From: a virus
Virus record (IMG/VR): IMGVR_UViG_3300010370_006461
Span: 1 to 21,819 of that record
Length of the DNA: 21,819 nt
Direction: 5' to 3' (one strand)
Under the pieces are notes generated by a model. That model did no database searches and was not told where the DNA came from. It worked only from the letters and a program-made list of their open reading frames with translations. Each line of letters begins with the position of its first letter. Position 1 is the stretch's first letter. Positions 5,586-12,612 of this stretch are shown here, one piece after another. A program made the translations under genes and the position numbers.

Positions 5586-6338
5586 CTAATTCCATAATTT
5601 AGTTTTATCTATAATACTGTCCAAAATAATATCATAAAATTCTGATCTTAAATGATCATTATATAAATGTTTTATTGATTTATTATATTGCATATCCGTA
5701 GTAACCCATTCAATATTGAGTATATTGGCAATATCCATAGGGATTTCTAAACCATTATCTATACACTTATTTTTTAAAATTTCTGTAAACTCTAAGTGTG
5801 ATTCGTGCCTTTTCTCAAAATCTATGGCTTTATCAGATTTAAAACTAGCTTGGGCTATTATAATCTCAAATTGTGGTACTGGATTTATAAAAATAATTTT
5901 TGAATTTGGAAATCTTTTAACAGTATTTTCAAAATATATTTCAACAACTTCTTTAGCATCTTTATAATTTTTTAAAGTTTTATCTGGTATCCAGTTTTTT
6001 ATATCTATATAACCTAGCCACGGCATAACTATAGAATTATCTTTATTAAATTTCTTTAATATATCATGCGAATCATAATTATAATTTAATGCTGATCTTC
6101 CTGGAGTACTTAATATACTTAAACTAGAGTTATTATATTCTAAAGAAACCATGTCGCTATGTGTAGTTATATATTTTTTTTCATTGTTTTCTATTTTATG
6201 CACAAAACTTTTAGTATTCTTAACATTTACAATTGAGTATTCTTTTTCGCTAACACCAGTTTTTTTTAAAAAATTATTAAAAATTAATGCTGACATTTTA
6301 AGAGCATGAGAATCTCCGTATATATACACGTTATTCAT
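5586..6338 (-). CDS. SGNH/GDSL-like hydrolase-related protein, copy 2
   Basis: A 250-aa paralogue of the downstream gene. Shared blocks are 'VYIYGDSHALKM' (S10), 'GRSALNYNYD', 'VMPWLGYIDIKNW', 'IIFINPVPQFEIII', 'FEKRHESHLEFTE' and 'LYNDHLRSEFY'. The conserved region spans the whole length, so this looks like a tandem gene duplication that has since diverged rather than a domain repeat. The central 'NSKIIFINPVPQFE' strand is nearly unchanged between copies. Function is not established; the GDSH start suggests an SGNH-fold esterase or acyltransferase, with the same doubt about the catalytic Asp-His pair. Like copy 1, it has no SD and is preceded by an extended -10 six nt from the ATG. It lies 24 nt after a 2OG-Fe(II) oxygenase gene. 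Confidence 0.6.
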   Translation of the reverse strand: MNNVYIYGDSHALKMSALIFNNFLKKTGVSEKEYSIVNVKNTKSFVHKIENNEKKYITTHSDMVSLEYNNSSLSILSTPGRSALNYNYDSHDILKKFNKDNSIVMPWLGYIDIKNWIPDKTLKNYKDAKEVVEIYFENTVKRFPNSKIIFINPVPQFEIIIAQASFKSDKAIDFEKRHESHLEFTEILKNKCIDNGLEIPMDIANILNIEWVTTDMQYNKSIKHLYNDHLRSEFYDIILDSIIDKTKLWN

Positions 6339-6344
6339 ATATAA

Positions 6345-6353
6345 ATTAGACCA
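6345..6353 (-). promoter_or_regulatory. Candidate extended -10 before SGNH copy 2
   Basis: TGGTCTAAT (TG + n + TCTAAT, one mismatch to TATAAT) ends six nt before the ATG, the same geometry as the promoter of copy 1. No clear -35 is visible. The gene has no SD, which favours leaderless initiation. Confidence 0.4.
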
Positions 6354-6362
6354 AAACTTTTA

Positions 6363-7169
6363 TTATTTTGCTGTAATTTCAGACGGGTACAATGCTTTTG
6401 GTGGAAGAGTTTTAGTATTTTTATCATCAAGCTCTTTTTTCAAAGAATCTGATGGCTCCCATTTAAAATTTATAGGAGTTGCCCACTCGGCAACCCCAGC
6501 TTTCCATCTATCTTCGTTTTCTTTAGTTCCATAAATAGGGAAAGTGCCTGGATTTTTATCTACTGGTAAAACAAAATTAGAAAATGCATACCTTACCCCA
6601 GATGTTATTTCTTTTACTCCATGTGCATAATCATCATGGGCTCCATGAATTATAAGGTCTCCAGATTTTGGCTTTACAGATAACTCATTGCCTTCTTTAA
6701 AAGGTATATTATCTCCTACCCATGTTCCATCATTGCGAACATTTGGATAAAATACCTCCCCGCCTTCCCAGTCCCCGAAATAAACAATTGCTCCGTAATG
6801 CAAAACACAACAAGTATTCCATTTATCTTCTGCTGTAAGATCTGATTCCATAGCCTCTCCAGGACTATCAGAATGTATGAACATTTCGTCCCCAGCTCTT
6901 GTTGTAAGCATAAATATTTGAGGGTGTATGCAATATTCTGGTAATAATAGTTTATTGATTTCGCACCAAATGTCATATAGTTGCGGTATAGTTGGTGTCA
7001 TTTTATCATTATACCAGTCTATATAATGTCTTGGATCTTTTCCAAAATCAATCTGCTCCCAAGGCTTAACCTGGTCTAAAATATCTTTACAAACTTCTTC
7101 ACTAATAAAATTCCTATAAATAAATACTTTTTCTGATAATCTTTCTACATTCGGGTTATCGTAAAACAT
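6363..7169 (-). CDS. 2OG-Fe(II) oxygenase (prolyl 4-hydroxylase superfamily)
   Basis: A 268-aa protein with the double-stranded beta-helix iron triad: HSD in 'MFIHSDSPGEA' (H99, D101) and H183 in 'DDYAHGVKEITSGVRYAF', with R193 as the expected 2-oxoglutarate-binding Arg ten residues after the distal His. 'GGEVFYPN' and 'KPKSGDLIIH' are the usual strands between. Expected reaction: 2-oxoglutarate- and O2-dependent hydroxylation of a protein or small substrate; the substrate is unknown. Family members are frequent in marine phages. The start is supported by TAGGAG five nt before the ATG, and it has its own promoter region. It heads a group with two SGNH-like genes, so glycan or protein decoration is possible (inference). 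Confidence 0.83.
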   Translation of the reverse strand: MFYDNPNVERLSEKVFIYRNFISEEVCKDILDQVKPWEQIDFGKDPRHYIDWYNDKMTPTIPQLYDIWCEINKLLLPEYCIHPQIFMLTTRAGDEMFIHSDSPGEAMESDLTAEDKWNTCCVLHYGAIVYFGDWEGGEVFYPNVRNDGTWVGDNIPFKEGNELSVKPKSGDLIIHGAHDDYAHGVKEITSGVRYAFSNFVLPVDKNPGTFPIYGTKENEDRWKAGVAEWATPINFKWEPSDSLKKELDDKNTKTLPPKALYPSEITAK

Positions 7170-7193
7170 TTTTCTCCTATTAAAAGTTAGCCT

Positions 7194-7217
7194 GGTCTAA
7201 TATAAATATATTATACC
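7194..7217 (-). promoter_or_regulatory. Palindromic promoter region before the 2OG-Fe(II) oxygenase
   Basis: The minus strand reads GGTATAATATA-TT-TATATTAGACC: two 11-nt arms with one mismatch around a TT centre. The arm contains a -10, TATAAT (7210-7215), with TTGTCT (7232-7237) at a 16-nt spacer. A second TATAAT lies at 7226-7231. This is the main non-coding stretch (7170-7247) of this part of the window. The symmetry could be an operator over the start site or simply AT-rich coincidence. Confidence 0.45.
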
Positions 7218-7247
7218 TTTTATATATTATAAGACAATTATACAGCA

Positions 7248-7778
7248 TTATATAGAATCTCGATTCCTAAGCACGGTATCCTTATTGGCCTTTAATACAT
7301 TATATATTACATTTAAATAATCTTTTGAAACCAAGCCAAGGAGGGGGTTTTGTTTTAAAAATATGGGCTCATTTTCTATTTTAGACTGTATGTCAGGCAT
7401 ATATTTATCCAGATCCATGCCTCTTTCACAAAACTCCATAAATACATCATAAAAGAATTCATTAAATTCATGAAAAAATTCTAAATGTTTTATAAAAGCC
7501 CACATTAAATCTACTGATTCTTTAGAATCTACATTTATTTTATTAACTACAGCATTGTAAAACATTTCTTCAAGTATAAAAGATTCTTTTAGCATTTCTT
7601 TTATTTCTTTTTTAGATGCTGACTTCATTCTATCCCCAAAAACCCTACACCAATAATTTTCAGGATACTTTTTGTATAATTCTTGCCAAAAATAAACCCT
7701 GGCATTAAATCCGTTGTATTGTATATGCATTTCATTACTTATTTTTGGTAATAATAAATTATCATCGTATTTATTCAT
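7248..7778 (-). CDS. Helical protein of unknown function, homologous to the product of 8712-9110
   Basis: A 176-aa protein from the chosen ATG. I do not recognise the family. It is predicted to be mostly helical and carries the segment 'MKSASKKEIKEMLKESFILE ...' followed by 'AFIKHLEFFHEF'. The same pattern ('MKTSSKEEYKKMLKQGYELQ' and 'DFIKHIEWFFKI') occurs in the smaller protein two genes upstream, so they are paralogues. The C-terminal 40 or so residues are unique to this copy. A GTG six nt further upstream is possible, but AGGTGA is correctly spaced for ATG at 7778. The start overlaps the end of the oxidoreductase gene by 8 nt, implying co-translation. The two paralogues bracket that enzyme, so they may be its partners (inference). 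Confidence 0.6.
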   Translation of the reverse strand: MNKYDDNLLLPKISNEMHIQYNGFNARVYFWQELYKKYPENYWCRVFGDRMKSASKKEIKEMLKESFILEEMFYNAVVNKINVDSKESVDLMWAFIKHLEFFHEFNEFFYDVFMEFCERGMDLDKYMPDIQSKIENEPIFLKQNPLLGLVSKDYLNVIYNVLKANKDTVLRNRDSI

Positions 7779-8715
7779 AATCACCTATCTCGTTTTTATT
7801 TATTAAAACAGATTTTCCAATGGAATTTCTATTTCTAACATTGAAATGAACTGTTTTACAATCTTCTAAATTAAACTTTTTAGCAAGTTTAATTTTAATT
7901 TTATTTGATAAAATTAAATTAAATATTTCATTTAAATCATGATTAAATTTATTTAAATTCTCTAAACTTTTTTTAACCCAGAACCCAGAAATTGTTTTAG
8001 AATCTTTTACTAGATCTAAAATATTTAAACTTGGGTATTTTTCTCTATAAGATGAACCATAAGCACAAATAATTCCTCCAGGTTTTAGCATTCTGTAATA
8101 ATTTAAAAATCTTTGTCCTCCATAAGAATCAATTATTATACTTGGACTTATATCTTTATATTTTTTTAAATCTGATTCATCTATTAATATATCAGCTCCT
8201 AAACTTTTAACAAAATTAATTTTTTCTTCTCCAGATGTTACAGCTGCAACCGTAGCTCCTATATTTTTACACATCTGTATAAGAAACATGCTAACTACGC
8301 TTGATGCTGCATTTATTAAAACCAAATCATTACTTTTTACTTTACAAACATCATTTACAATATTGTATGCTGTCATTCCTTGAGATATACAAGCAAGAGC
8401 TTCTTCTTCTAGTATGCCTTCTGGGATTTCAAACATATGGTTTTTATTTACTAATATTTTTTCTGCATAAGCCCCGCTTGATGTTATACATACAAATTTT
8501 TTATTATTATAAGAAATTGTAGACGTACCACCTGGTATTATTGGTGGTAGTTTTTGTACAAGATATGTGTTTTCAGTTTGATGAGTGTCAGAGTAATTAA
8601 CTCCAATCATTCTTGTGCTAGCAATTATATGCCCCTCTATAAGCTCAGGTTCTTGTACATCACATATTTCAATTGAATTTTGGTCTCCAAATTTTTTTAC
8701 CACTGCAGCTTTCAA
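7771..8715 (-). CDS. MDR-superfamily quinone oxidoreductase/enoyl reductase-like protein
   Basis: A 314-aa medium-chain dehydrogenase/reductase without the structural zinc loop, like quinone oxidoreductase (QOR) and MECR-type enoyl reductases. Recognisable parts are the N-terminal GroES-like domain ('MKAAVVKKFGD', 'MIGVNYSDTHQTENTY'), 'EEEALACISQGMTAYNIV', then the Rossmann domain with 'GATVAAVTSGEEKINFVKSLGAD' and 'IIIDSYGGQ', and 'LKPGGIICAYGSS'. The nucleotide-binding loop, usually AAGGVG, reads 'NAASSVVSMFLIQ': all three glycines are gone. NADPH binding may therefore be altered or lost. The start codon is TTG, 7 nt after AGGAGG, with a TTGA overlap with the preceding stop. Substrate unknown. 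Confidence 0.78.
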   Translation of the reverse strand: MKAAVVKKFGDQNSIEICDVQEPELIEGHIIASTRMIGVNYSDTHQTENTYLVQKLPPIIPGGTSTISYNNKKFVCITSSGAYAEKILVNKNHMFEIPEGILEEEALACISQGMTAYNIVNDVCKVKSNDLVLINAASSVVSMFLIQMCKNIGATVAAVTSGEEKINFVKSLGADILIDESDLKKYKDISPSIIIDSYGGQRFLNYYRMLKPGGIICAYGSSYREKYPSLNILDLVKDSKTISGFWVKKSLENLNKFNHDLNEIFNLILSNKIKIKLAKKFNLEDCKTVHFNVRNRNSIGKSVLINKNEIGDYE

Positions 8716-9110
8716 TCTACTACCTCCTTTTTGTAGTTTAGTAATAAATTTAAAAGAAATTCAGAATATTCTTTATTTACTATTAAAAATTGATCCCTAT
8801 GAGGCTGACACAATTGTATTAATTCATTATAAGAAGATGCGTCTATTTTAAAAAACCATTCAATATGTTTTATAAAATCAAAAAATAATAACCTTGCCTC
8901 ATTAGAATGTATATCTAATTTGGATAATACTGCCTCATCAAATTTATTTTGCAATTCATAACCCTGCTTTAGCATTTTTTTGTATTCTTCCTTAGAAGAA
9001 GTTTTCATTTTTTCAGTGGCTTTTATTACCCAAGGGTTGTCTGGAAAAAAATTTACTATATTCTGAAACAAAAATCTTCTATTTTCAAAAATCTTATCTT
9101 CAAAATTCAT
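8712..9110 (-). CDS. Helical protein of unknown function, homologous to the product of 7248-7778
   Basis: A 132-aa, probably helical protein with no motif I can name. Residues around 35-90 ('MKTSSKEEYKKMLKQGYELQ', 'DFIKHIEWFFKI') match the equivalent part of the 176-aa protein on the other side of the oxidoreductase gene. GAGG about six nt before the ATG supports the start. Its beginning overlaps the preceding gene by 11 nt, and its TGA overlaps the TTG start of the oxidoreductase (TTGA), so the three genes look translationally linked. Confidence 0.58.
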   Translation of the reverse strand: MNFEDKIFENRRFLFQNIVNFFPDNPWVIKATEKMKTSSKEEYKKMLKQGYELQNKFDEAVLSKLDIHSNEARLLFFDFIKHIEWFFKIDASSYNELIQLCQPHRDQFLIVNKEYSEFLLNLLLNYKKEVVD

Positions 9111-9414
9111 CTTGTTCCTCTATAGGAATGATGCCCTTATTTTTAGCTATTTGGTATCCCTCTTTTGTAAAATGCATTGTTGCTTCCAAATTTTCATCAT
9201 ATTCAACATTCATTAATCCTTCTTCAAATAACTCTGTAAGATTATGGTCAACGTATTCCATATGAGCTTCCCATAGTTCTGGTGCTAAATCTTTAGTAAC
9301 CGCTTCATTTAATTCAAAAATAGCTTCGCCTTCTTCGTTATAGCCAGCGAGCCTTATTGCACCTATCTCTATATAGTATTGTATTTGTCTTAGCGCTTCT
9401 TCTTCGTCCACCAT
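9100..9414 (-). CDS. Acidic phage protein of unknown function, possibly winged-helix-like
   Basis: A 104-aa acidic protein, 'MVDEEEALRQIQYYIEIGAI...'. Alternating helices followed by a beta-hairpin and 'MHFTKEGYQIAKN' suggest a winged-helix-like fold, but I do not recognise the family. AAAGGAG lies directly before the ATG with only one or two nt spacing; the next codon, GTG, would be better spaced, so initiation could be at either. The SD begins within a few nt of the 3' end of the CAU tRNA gene. It sits just downstream of the packaging genes, suggesting a packaging or morphogenesis role (weak inference). Confidence 0.6.
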   Translation of the reverse strand: MVDEEEALRQIQYYIEIGAIRLAGYNEEGEAIFELNEAVTKDLAPELWEAHMEYVDHNLTELFEEGLMNVEYDENLEATMHFTKEGYQIAKNKGIIPIEEQDEF

Positions 9415-9423
9415 TCTCCTTTG

Positions 9424-9497
9424 TGCACCAGGTAGGACTTGAACCTACGACTACCCGATTATGAGTCGGGGGCTCTAACCAACTAAGCTACTGGTGC
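9424..9497 (-). tRNA. tRNA with CAU anticodon (elongator Met or Ile2)
   Basis: A 74-nt cloverleaf: acceptor GCACCAG/CTGGTGC, D arm GCTT...GAGC, anticodon loop CTCATAA (CAU), stem CCCGA/TCGGG, T arm GTAGG-TTCAAGT-CCTAC, discriminator A. G1-C72 pairing excludes an initiator tRNA. C4-G69 and C5-G68, plus similarity of the anticodon and T arms to tRNA-Ile2, make a TilS-modified tRNA-Ile(k2CAU) possible; elongator Met is the alternative. CCA is not encoded. Confidence 0.9.
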
Positions 9498-9509
9498 TTA
9501 GTTAATCAA

Positions 9510-9758
9510 TTATATATTTTCTGGCAGCTTATTGTCAATAGATTGTTCAACAATTTGCTGAACATATTCAGAAAAATGTTTTCTTATATTTCCTGGAGGC
9601 CTTTTGCCTATTTCATTCCATATTCTTTTATATTCCAGTATGTTGTCAAATGTAGTTGGACATACCTTAATGCCATTATATTCTTTTAATCTAACTGGAA
9701 GTGGAACATGTTTTCCACAACATTTGCATTCTTTAGCTTTATCTTGATATATACTCAT
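9510..9758 (-). CDS. Small Cys-rich (zinc-binding?) protein next to terminase
   Basis: An 82-aa basic protein. C11, C13 and C14 in 'KECKCCGKHVPLP' and C33 in 'GIKVCPTTF' could form a small zinc ribbon or knuckle. The remainder is helical. Function unknown; it immediately follows TerL with an ATGA overlap, so it is co-translated with the packaging motor. Possibilities include a DNA-binding accessory of packaging or an HNH-like remnant; no HNH residues are visible. Confidence 0.6.
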   Translation of the reverse strand: MSIYQDKAKECKCCGKHVPLPVRLKEYNGIKVCPTTFDNILEYKRIWNEIGKRPPGNIRKHFSEYVQQIVEQSIDNKLPENI

Positions 9759-11545
9759 ATTATTTCCATTCCATCTAGTGCTTCCGCCAAATTTCTAGGC
9801 ATAGTAGACGGAGCTTTTATTAAATTAGGGCTCTCTTGTTTTTCTTGTTCTCTATGCTGTTTTTTAAGTGAACTATATGTATGTACCTCCACCGCTCCAA
9901 AGTCTGGCCTAGTAAGGCTAATAGCATTATATATTGAGCCACACACAGCATCAGCCAAATCTTTAGATCCTTTTCTAGGGTGATCTACTTTATCTCTCAT
10001 AATTCTTAACTCAAGTAACTCGTCAATTAATAATTTTATATGTGGCCCAGATAGTCTTTCTTCTAAAACAATCATTGCCATGTCATCATAATGTTTTTTA
10101 GCTACAGACAAAGTTTCTGTATTAATTCCGTACTGTCTTAATTGCTGCATCATATCGTGGGAATTCCATCTATCAAATGTGCATATCCTTATATTAAATC
10201 CTCTTGATCTTAAGGACAATATGTAGTCTCTTACTTCTGCAAAATCTACTGACTTATCTGTAGTTGGAGTCCAATATCTTACTGCATCTACCTCAACTAT
10301 TGGGGCTGGCTGAGAATAATTATCTGTTACTTTTACATTTACCCATTTATTAATATGAGCCATAGAAACTGCACAGTGGTCGTGTTTTTGAGCTAAATCT
10401 ACATGTATAAAATAATCTTTATCCTCTATTGGTACAAACCAGTCTTCAAATCTACCGAACTGATCTACTCCTAAAGCAATATTATTAAAAGCTTTTTCTA
10501 TTTTTTCACGAGACTTAAAAAATGCATCAATTGCTTCTGGTGGCATACACGCAAATCTTCCCAATGCATCCACTGTATCTCTATAAAAAGCAATTTTAAA
10601 ATCATCTATGCTTCTAGTAGGATTGACTTCCCAGGTTGGTCTTTTAATTGCATAAACTTTTGGATATCTATATGAAATAATATGGTCTTCATCCCAATAA
10701 ACTTCAAACTCATTACCTGCAGTATCGTCTGGCAAATCGGGATCAACTTTAAACTTATGACTTCTTTGTACGGTTTCCTTTTCTGCCACAATCTCATCAT
10801 ATCTTTGCTGTATGTAATCATTTTTAAAACGAGGAAATGAAAGTAATATAACTTTTCCATAATCTGGAAAACGAGAATCAACAGAGGCACGATACATTTC
10901 ATATATTGCACTAGCAGTTTTAGCCTGATCATGACCAGTAGTGCTTTCAAGAGCGAAACCAGATATCTCGTCAAGCACCGCAACTAAAACGTTGTAACCC
11001 TCAAAAGCTTCTCTTTCTGAATGACCTGAATAAACAGTTACGTTTTTATTAAATTTAATTTCAGATGCTTTTTCAAAATACTTTCCAATGAACCAGGGAG
11101 AGTTTACAATTCTATTTCTAAAACCTTTAAAGAAAACATTGTTGGCTTGCTGTGCGTTAATAGCAATATTAATAATATCTATTGAGTCACCAGGAGGCTT
11201 GCCATAATAAGATGCTGGATCCTTTAAACATAATAACAAATAAACTATGTATGCTACTGAAATAGTAGAGCAATAGTCTTTACCACTGCCCTTTCCAAGT
11301 TGTGCAACTACTTCATTGCAGGTTTGCTTGTAACGATCTTCGCCTTCTCTTTCTCCAAATAATTTGATAAGAGTGGATTGTTTATAGATTTGTGAGCTTT
11401 TTTCGATAAGCGTATATTGGTACTCCGAAAGTGGAGGGAGTCCAAGGTATTCTTTCCCTGTGACAAATGTTCTAAGGTCGACTGGTCTTTCATCAAATTC
11501 CTCCCCATCTAATATATCTATTAAATCATTAAAGTTTAAATCCAT
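9755..11545 (-). CDS. terL: Terminase large subunit
   Basis: 596 aa from the chosen start. The ATPase domain has a Walker A-like 'QLGKGSGKD' (around residues 83-90), the Walker B 'VLVAVLDEISG' (D192, E193) and a coupling-motif-like 'ILLSFPRFKND'. The C-terminal RNase H-like nuclease has 'DYFIHVDLAQKHDH' (D383), 'FDRWNSHDMMQQL' and 'KDLADAVCGSIYNAI'. It cuts concatemeric DNA and drives it into the prohead. A start 14 codons further upstream (11587) is open but lacks an SD and would overlap the preceding gene by 43 nt; the ATG at 11545 gives the TAATG junction common in this genome. It belongs to a block with a candidate TerS and a zinc protein. Confidence 0.93.
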   Translation of the reverse strand: MDLNFNDLIDILDGEEFDERPVDLRTFVTGKEYLGLPPLSEYQYTLIEKSSQIYKQSTLIKLFGEREGEDRYKQTCNEVVAQLGKGSGKDYCSTISVAYIVYLLLCLKDPASYYGKPPGDSIDIINIAINAQQANNVFFKGFRNRIVNSPWFIGKYFEKASEIKFNKNVTVYSGHSEREAFEGYNVLVAVLDEISGFALESTTGHDQAKTASAIYEMYRASVDSRFPDYGKVILLSFPRFKNDYIQQRYDEIVAEKETVQRSHKFKVDPDLPDDTAGNEFEVYWDEDHIISYRYPKVYAIKRPTWEVNPTRSIDDFKIAFYRDTVDALGRFACMPPEAIDAFFKSREKIEKAFNNIALGVDQFGRFEDWFVPIEDKDYFIHVDLAQKHDHCAVSMAHINKWVNVKVTDNYSQPAPIVEVDAVRYWTPTTDKSVDFAEVRDYILSLRSRGFNIRICTFDRWNSHDMMQQLRQYGINTETLSVAKKHYDDMAMIVLEERLSGPHIKLLIDELLELRIMRDKVDHPRKGSKDLADAVCGSIYNAISLTRPDFGAVEVHTYSSLKKQHREQEKQESPNLIKAPSTMPRNLAEALDGMEII

Positions 11546-11739
11546 TATATGTCCCACCAGCCTCTTATTGTTCCGCCCAGCGGACATTGCATTTCAAGAT
11601 GTTTACCGTCTGAAATCCATTGTCTGTGTAAATTGTTTTGAAATTCATAATCTGGCTCATGAGTATCTCTTCCACAGTATGGACAAATTTGCTGATTGAC
11701 ATATTCATAGATATGTCTACAATGCTTCTTGATCGTCAT
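11545..11739 (-). CDS. Small zinc-binding protein between TerS and TerL
   Basis: A 64-aa protein with 'KKHCRHIYEYVNQQICPYCG' (C7, H9, C19, C22) and later H47 and C52, consistent with one zinc site. No further domain is visible. Function unknown; the CxxC pair resembles zinc ribbons of packaging- or recombination-associated phage proteins. The start overlaps the end of the candidate TerS gene by 23 nt and no strong SD is present, so the exact start is uncertain, although no other Met precedes the cysteines. The stop overlaps the TerL ATG by one nt. Confidence 0.6.
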   Translation of the reverse strand: MTIKKHCRHIYEYVNQQICPYCGRDTHEPDYEFQNNLHRQWISDGKHLEMQCPLGGTIRGWWDI

Positions 11740-12253
11740 GTATCACTACTGGCTCAACAATACCCGTTATTTGAGATAATCTTTTAGCAACTTCCATTTT
11801 ACATTTAGGACAGGTTGCCGTAACTTCTTTTAATATCTTCACAAGTATTTCTTGTTTTCTCTCTGTTTCTGCCAATTGTGTTGCAAGCTCTGCGTTATCA
11901 AGAAGTCCTACCTCTTGAAGCATTCCAATTCTTTTGCCTTCAATATCTGCAATTAGCTTTAATGAGGTTGCTTTTACATTTAATTGACCTGATTGATCTG
12001 CGTCCTCTACAGTTTTCCAGGCTTCTTTGATTAGCATTGCATAGTGTTGATCTGCTCCAGATATGGCTTGCTTTGCCCTTTCACGAGCCCCAGAATCGTT
12101 TTTAACGACCTCTTTCCACTCGTCTATATACCCAATGACCTCTGCTCTTTTAAAACCAGTCAGAGTGGCAATCTGAGTAGGATTATTGCCCTTAAGTAAT
12201 TCCTCTACAACCTTATTCATGCGATCAAAATGATCAGCTAATTCAATATCCAT
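11717..12253 (-). CDS. Candidate terminase small subunit (HTH protein)
   Basis: A 178-aa protein with an N-terminal helix-turn-helix ('NPTQIATLTGFKRAEVIGYI', residues about 24-43), a long helical centre suited to oligomerisation, and a C-terminal 'CPKCKMEV' CxxC. The architecture (DNA-binding HTH, coiled centre) and the position two genes before TerL match small terminases, which recognise the packaging site and form rings. The sequence itself is not diagnostic, so this is largely context. There is no SD; an extended -10 ends 8 nt before the ATG, predicting a near-leaderless message and separate transcription of the packaging block. An ordinary HTH regulator is the alternative. Confidence 0.68.
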   Translation of the reverse strand: MDIELADHFDRMNKVVEELLKGNNPTQIATLTGFKRAEVIGYIDEWKEVVKNDSGARERAKQAISGADQHYAMLIKEAWKTVEDADQSGQLNVKATSLKLIADIEGKRIGMLQEVGLLDNAELATQLAETERKQEILVKILKEVTATCPKCKMEVAKRLSQITGIVEPVVIHDDQEAL

Positions 12254-12261
12254 ATATTAAA

Positions 12262-12270
12262 ATTATACCA
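12262..12270 (-). promoter_or_regulatory. Extended -10 promoter of the packaging block
   Basis: TGGTATAAT, identical to the Hsp20 -10, ends 8 nt before the ATG of the candidate TerS. No -35 matches at 16-18 nt, and no SD is present. The predicted leader is about two nt. Confidence 0.58.
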
Positions 12271-12282
12271 TATCTTAGTTGA

Positions 12283-12612
12283 CTAGGATTGAGATTTAGC
12301 TATTTTTAATAACACTAAATATCCAATTAAATCATCAATATCATTGTCTCCTGGATAATCTGTGCCCTTCATAAGTCTATTTAATTTATCATCAATTCTG
12401 ACATGAAGTTGTTCTCTTGGCCCCGCCTTTGAAAATATACGCACAGGGTCAAGGGCTGAGTTTCCATAGGCGATATTTTTCTTTATTAACATATGTGCAA
12501 TTTCATGGCAGGTGTCCCAAATTTCCCTACCAGCTTCTGTGCCTACTGTTAATAAATATAGATCTGAACAATTAAAATCTTTTGAATCCTCAAATACTGG
12601 CTCTAAACTCAT
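12283..12612 (-). CDS. DUF1599/Nmad1-like protein
   Basis: A 109-aa protein with 'CHEIAHMLIKKNIAYGNSAL', 'DPVRIFSKAGPREQLHVRID' and 'DKLNRLMKGTDYPGDNDIDD-LIGYLVLLKIAK'. This pattern is common among phage proteins and, from memory, matches the DUF1599 / 'nucleotide modification associated domain 1' group. The helical, acidic pattern is reminiscent of MazG-type NTP pyrophosphatases. Possible role in nucleotide metabolism or base modification (inference). The ATG overlaps the stop of the small HTH gene (ATGA). It ends 29 nt before the candidate TerS start. Confidence 0.6.
   Translation of the reverse strand: MSLEPVFEDSKDFNCSDLYLLTVGTEAGREIWDTCHEIAHMLIKKNIAYGNSALDPVRIFSKAGPREQLHVRIDDKLNRLMKGTDYPGDNDIDDLIGYLVLLKIAKSQS

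Noticed and set aside
7248-9110. The two helical paralogues as heme-oxygenase-like di-iron oxygenases
   Set aside because: A DxxxH-like pattern occurs in one copy (DFIKH) but the Asp is Ala in the other (AFIKH), and the remaining Glu/His ligands are not evident.
11546-11587. Longer start for the terminase large subunit
   Set aside because: It lacks an SD and would overlap the preceding gene by 43 nt, whereas the ATG at 11545 forms the TAATG junction used repeatedly here.
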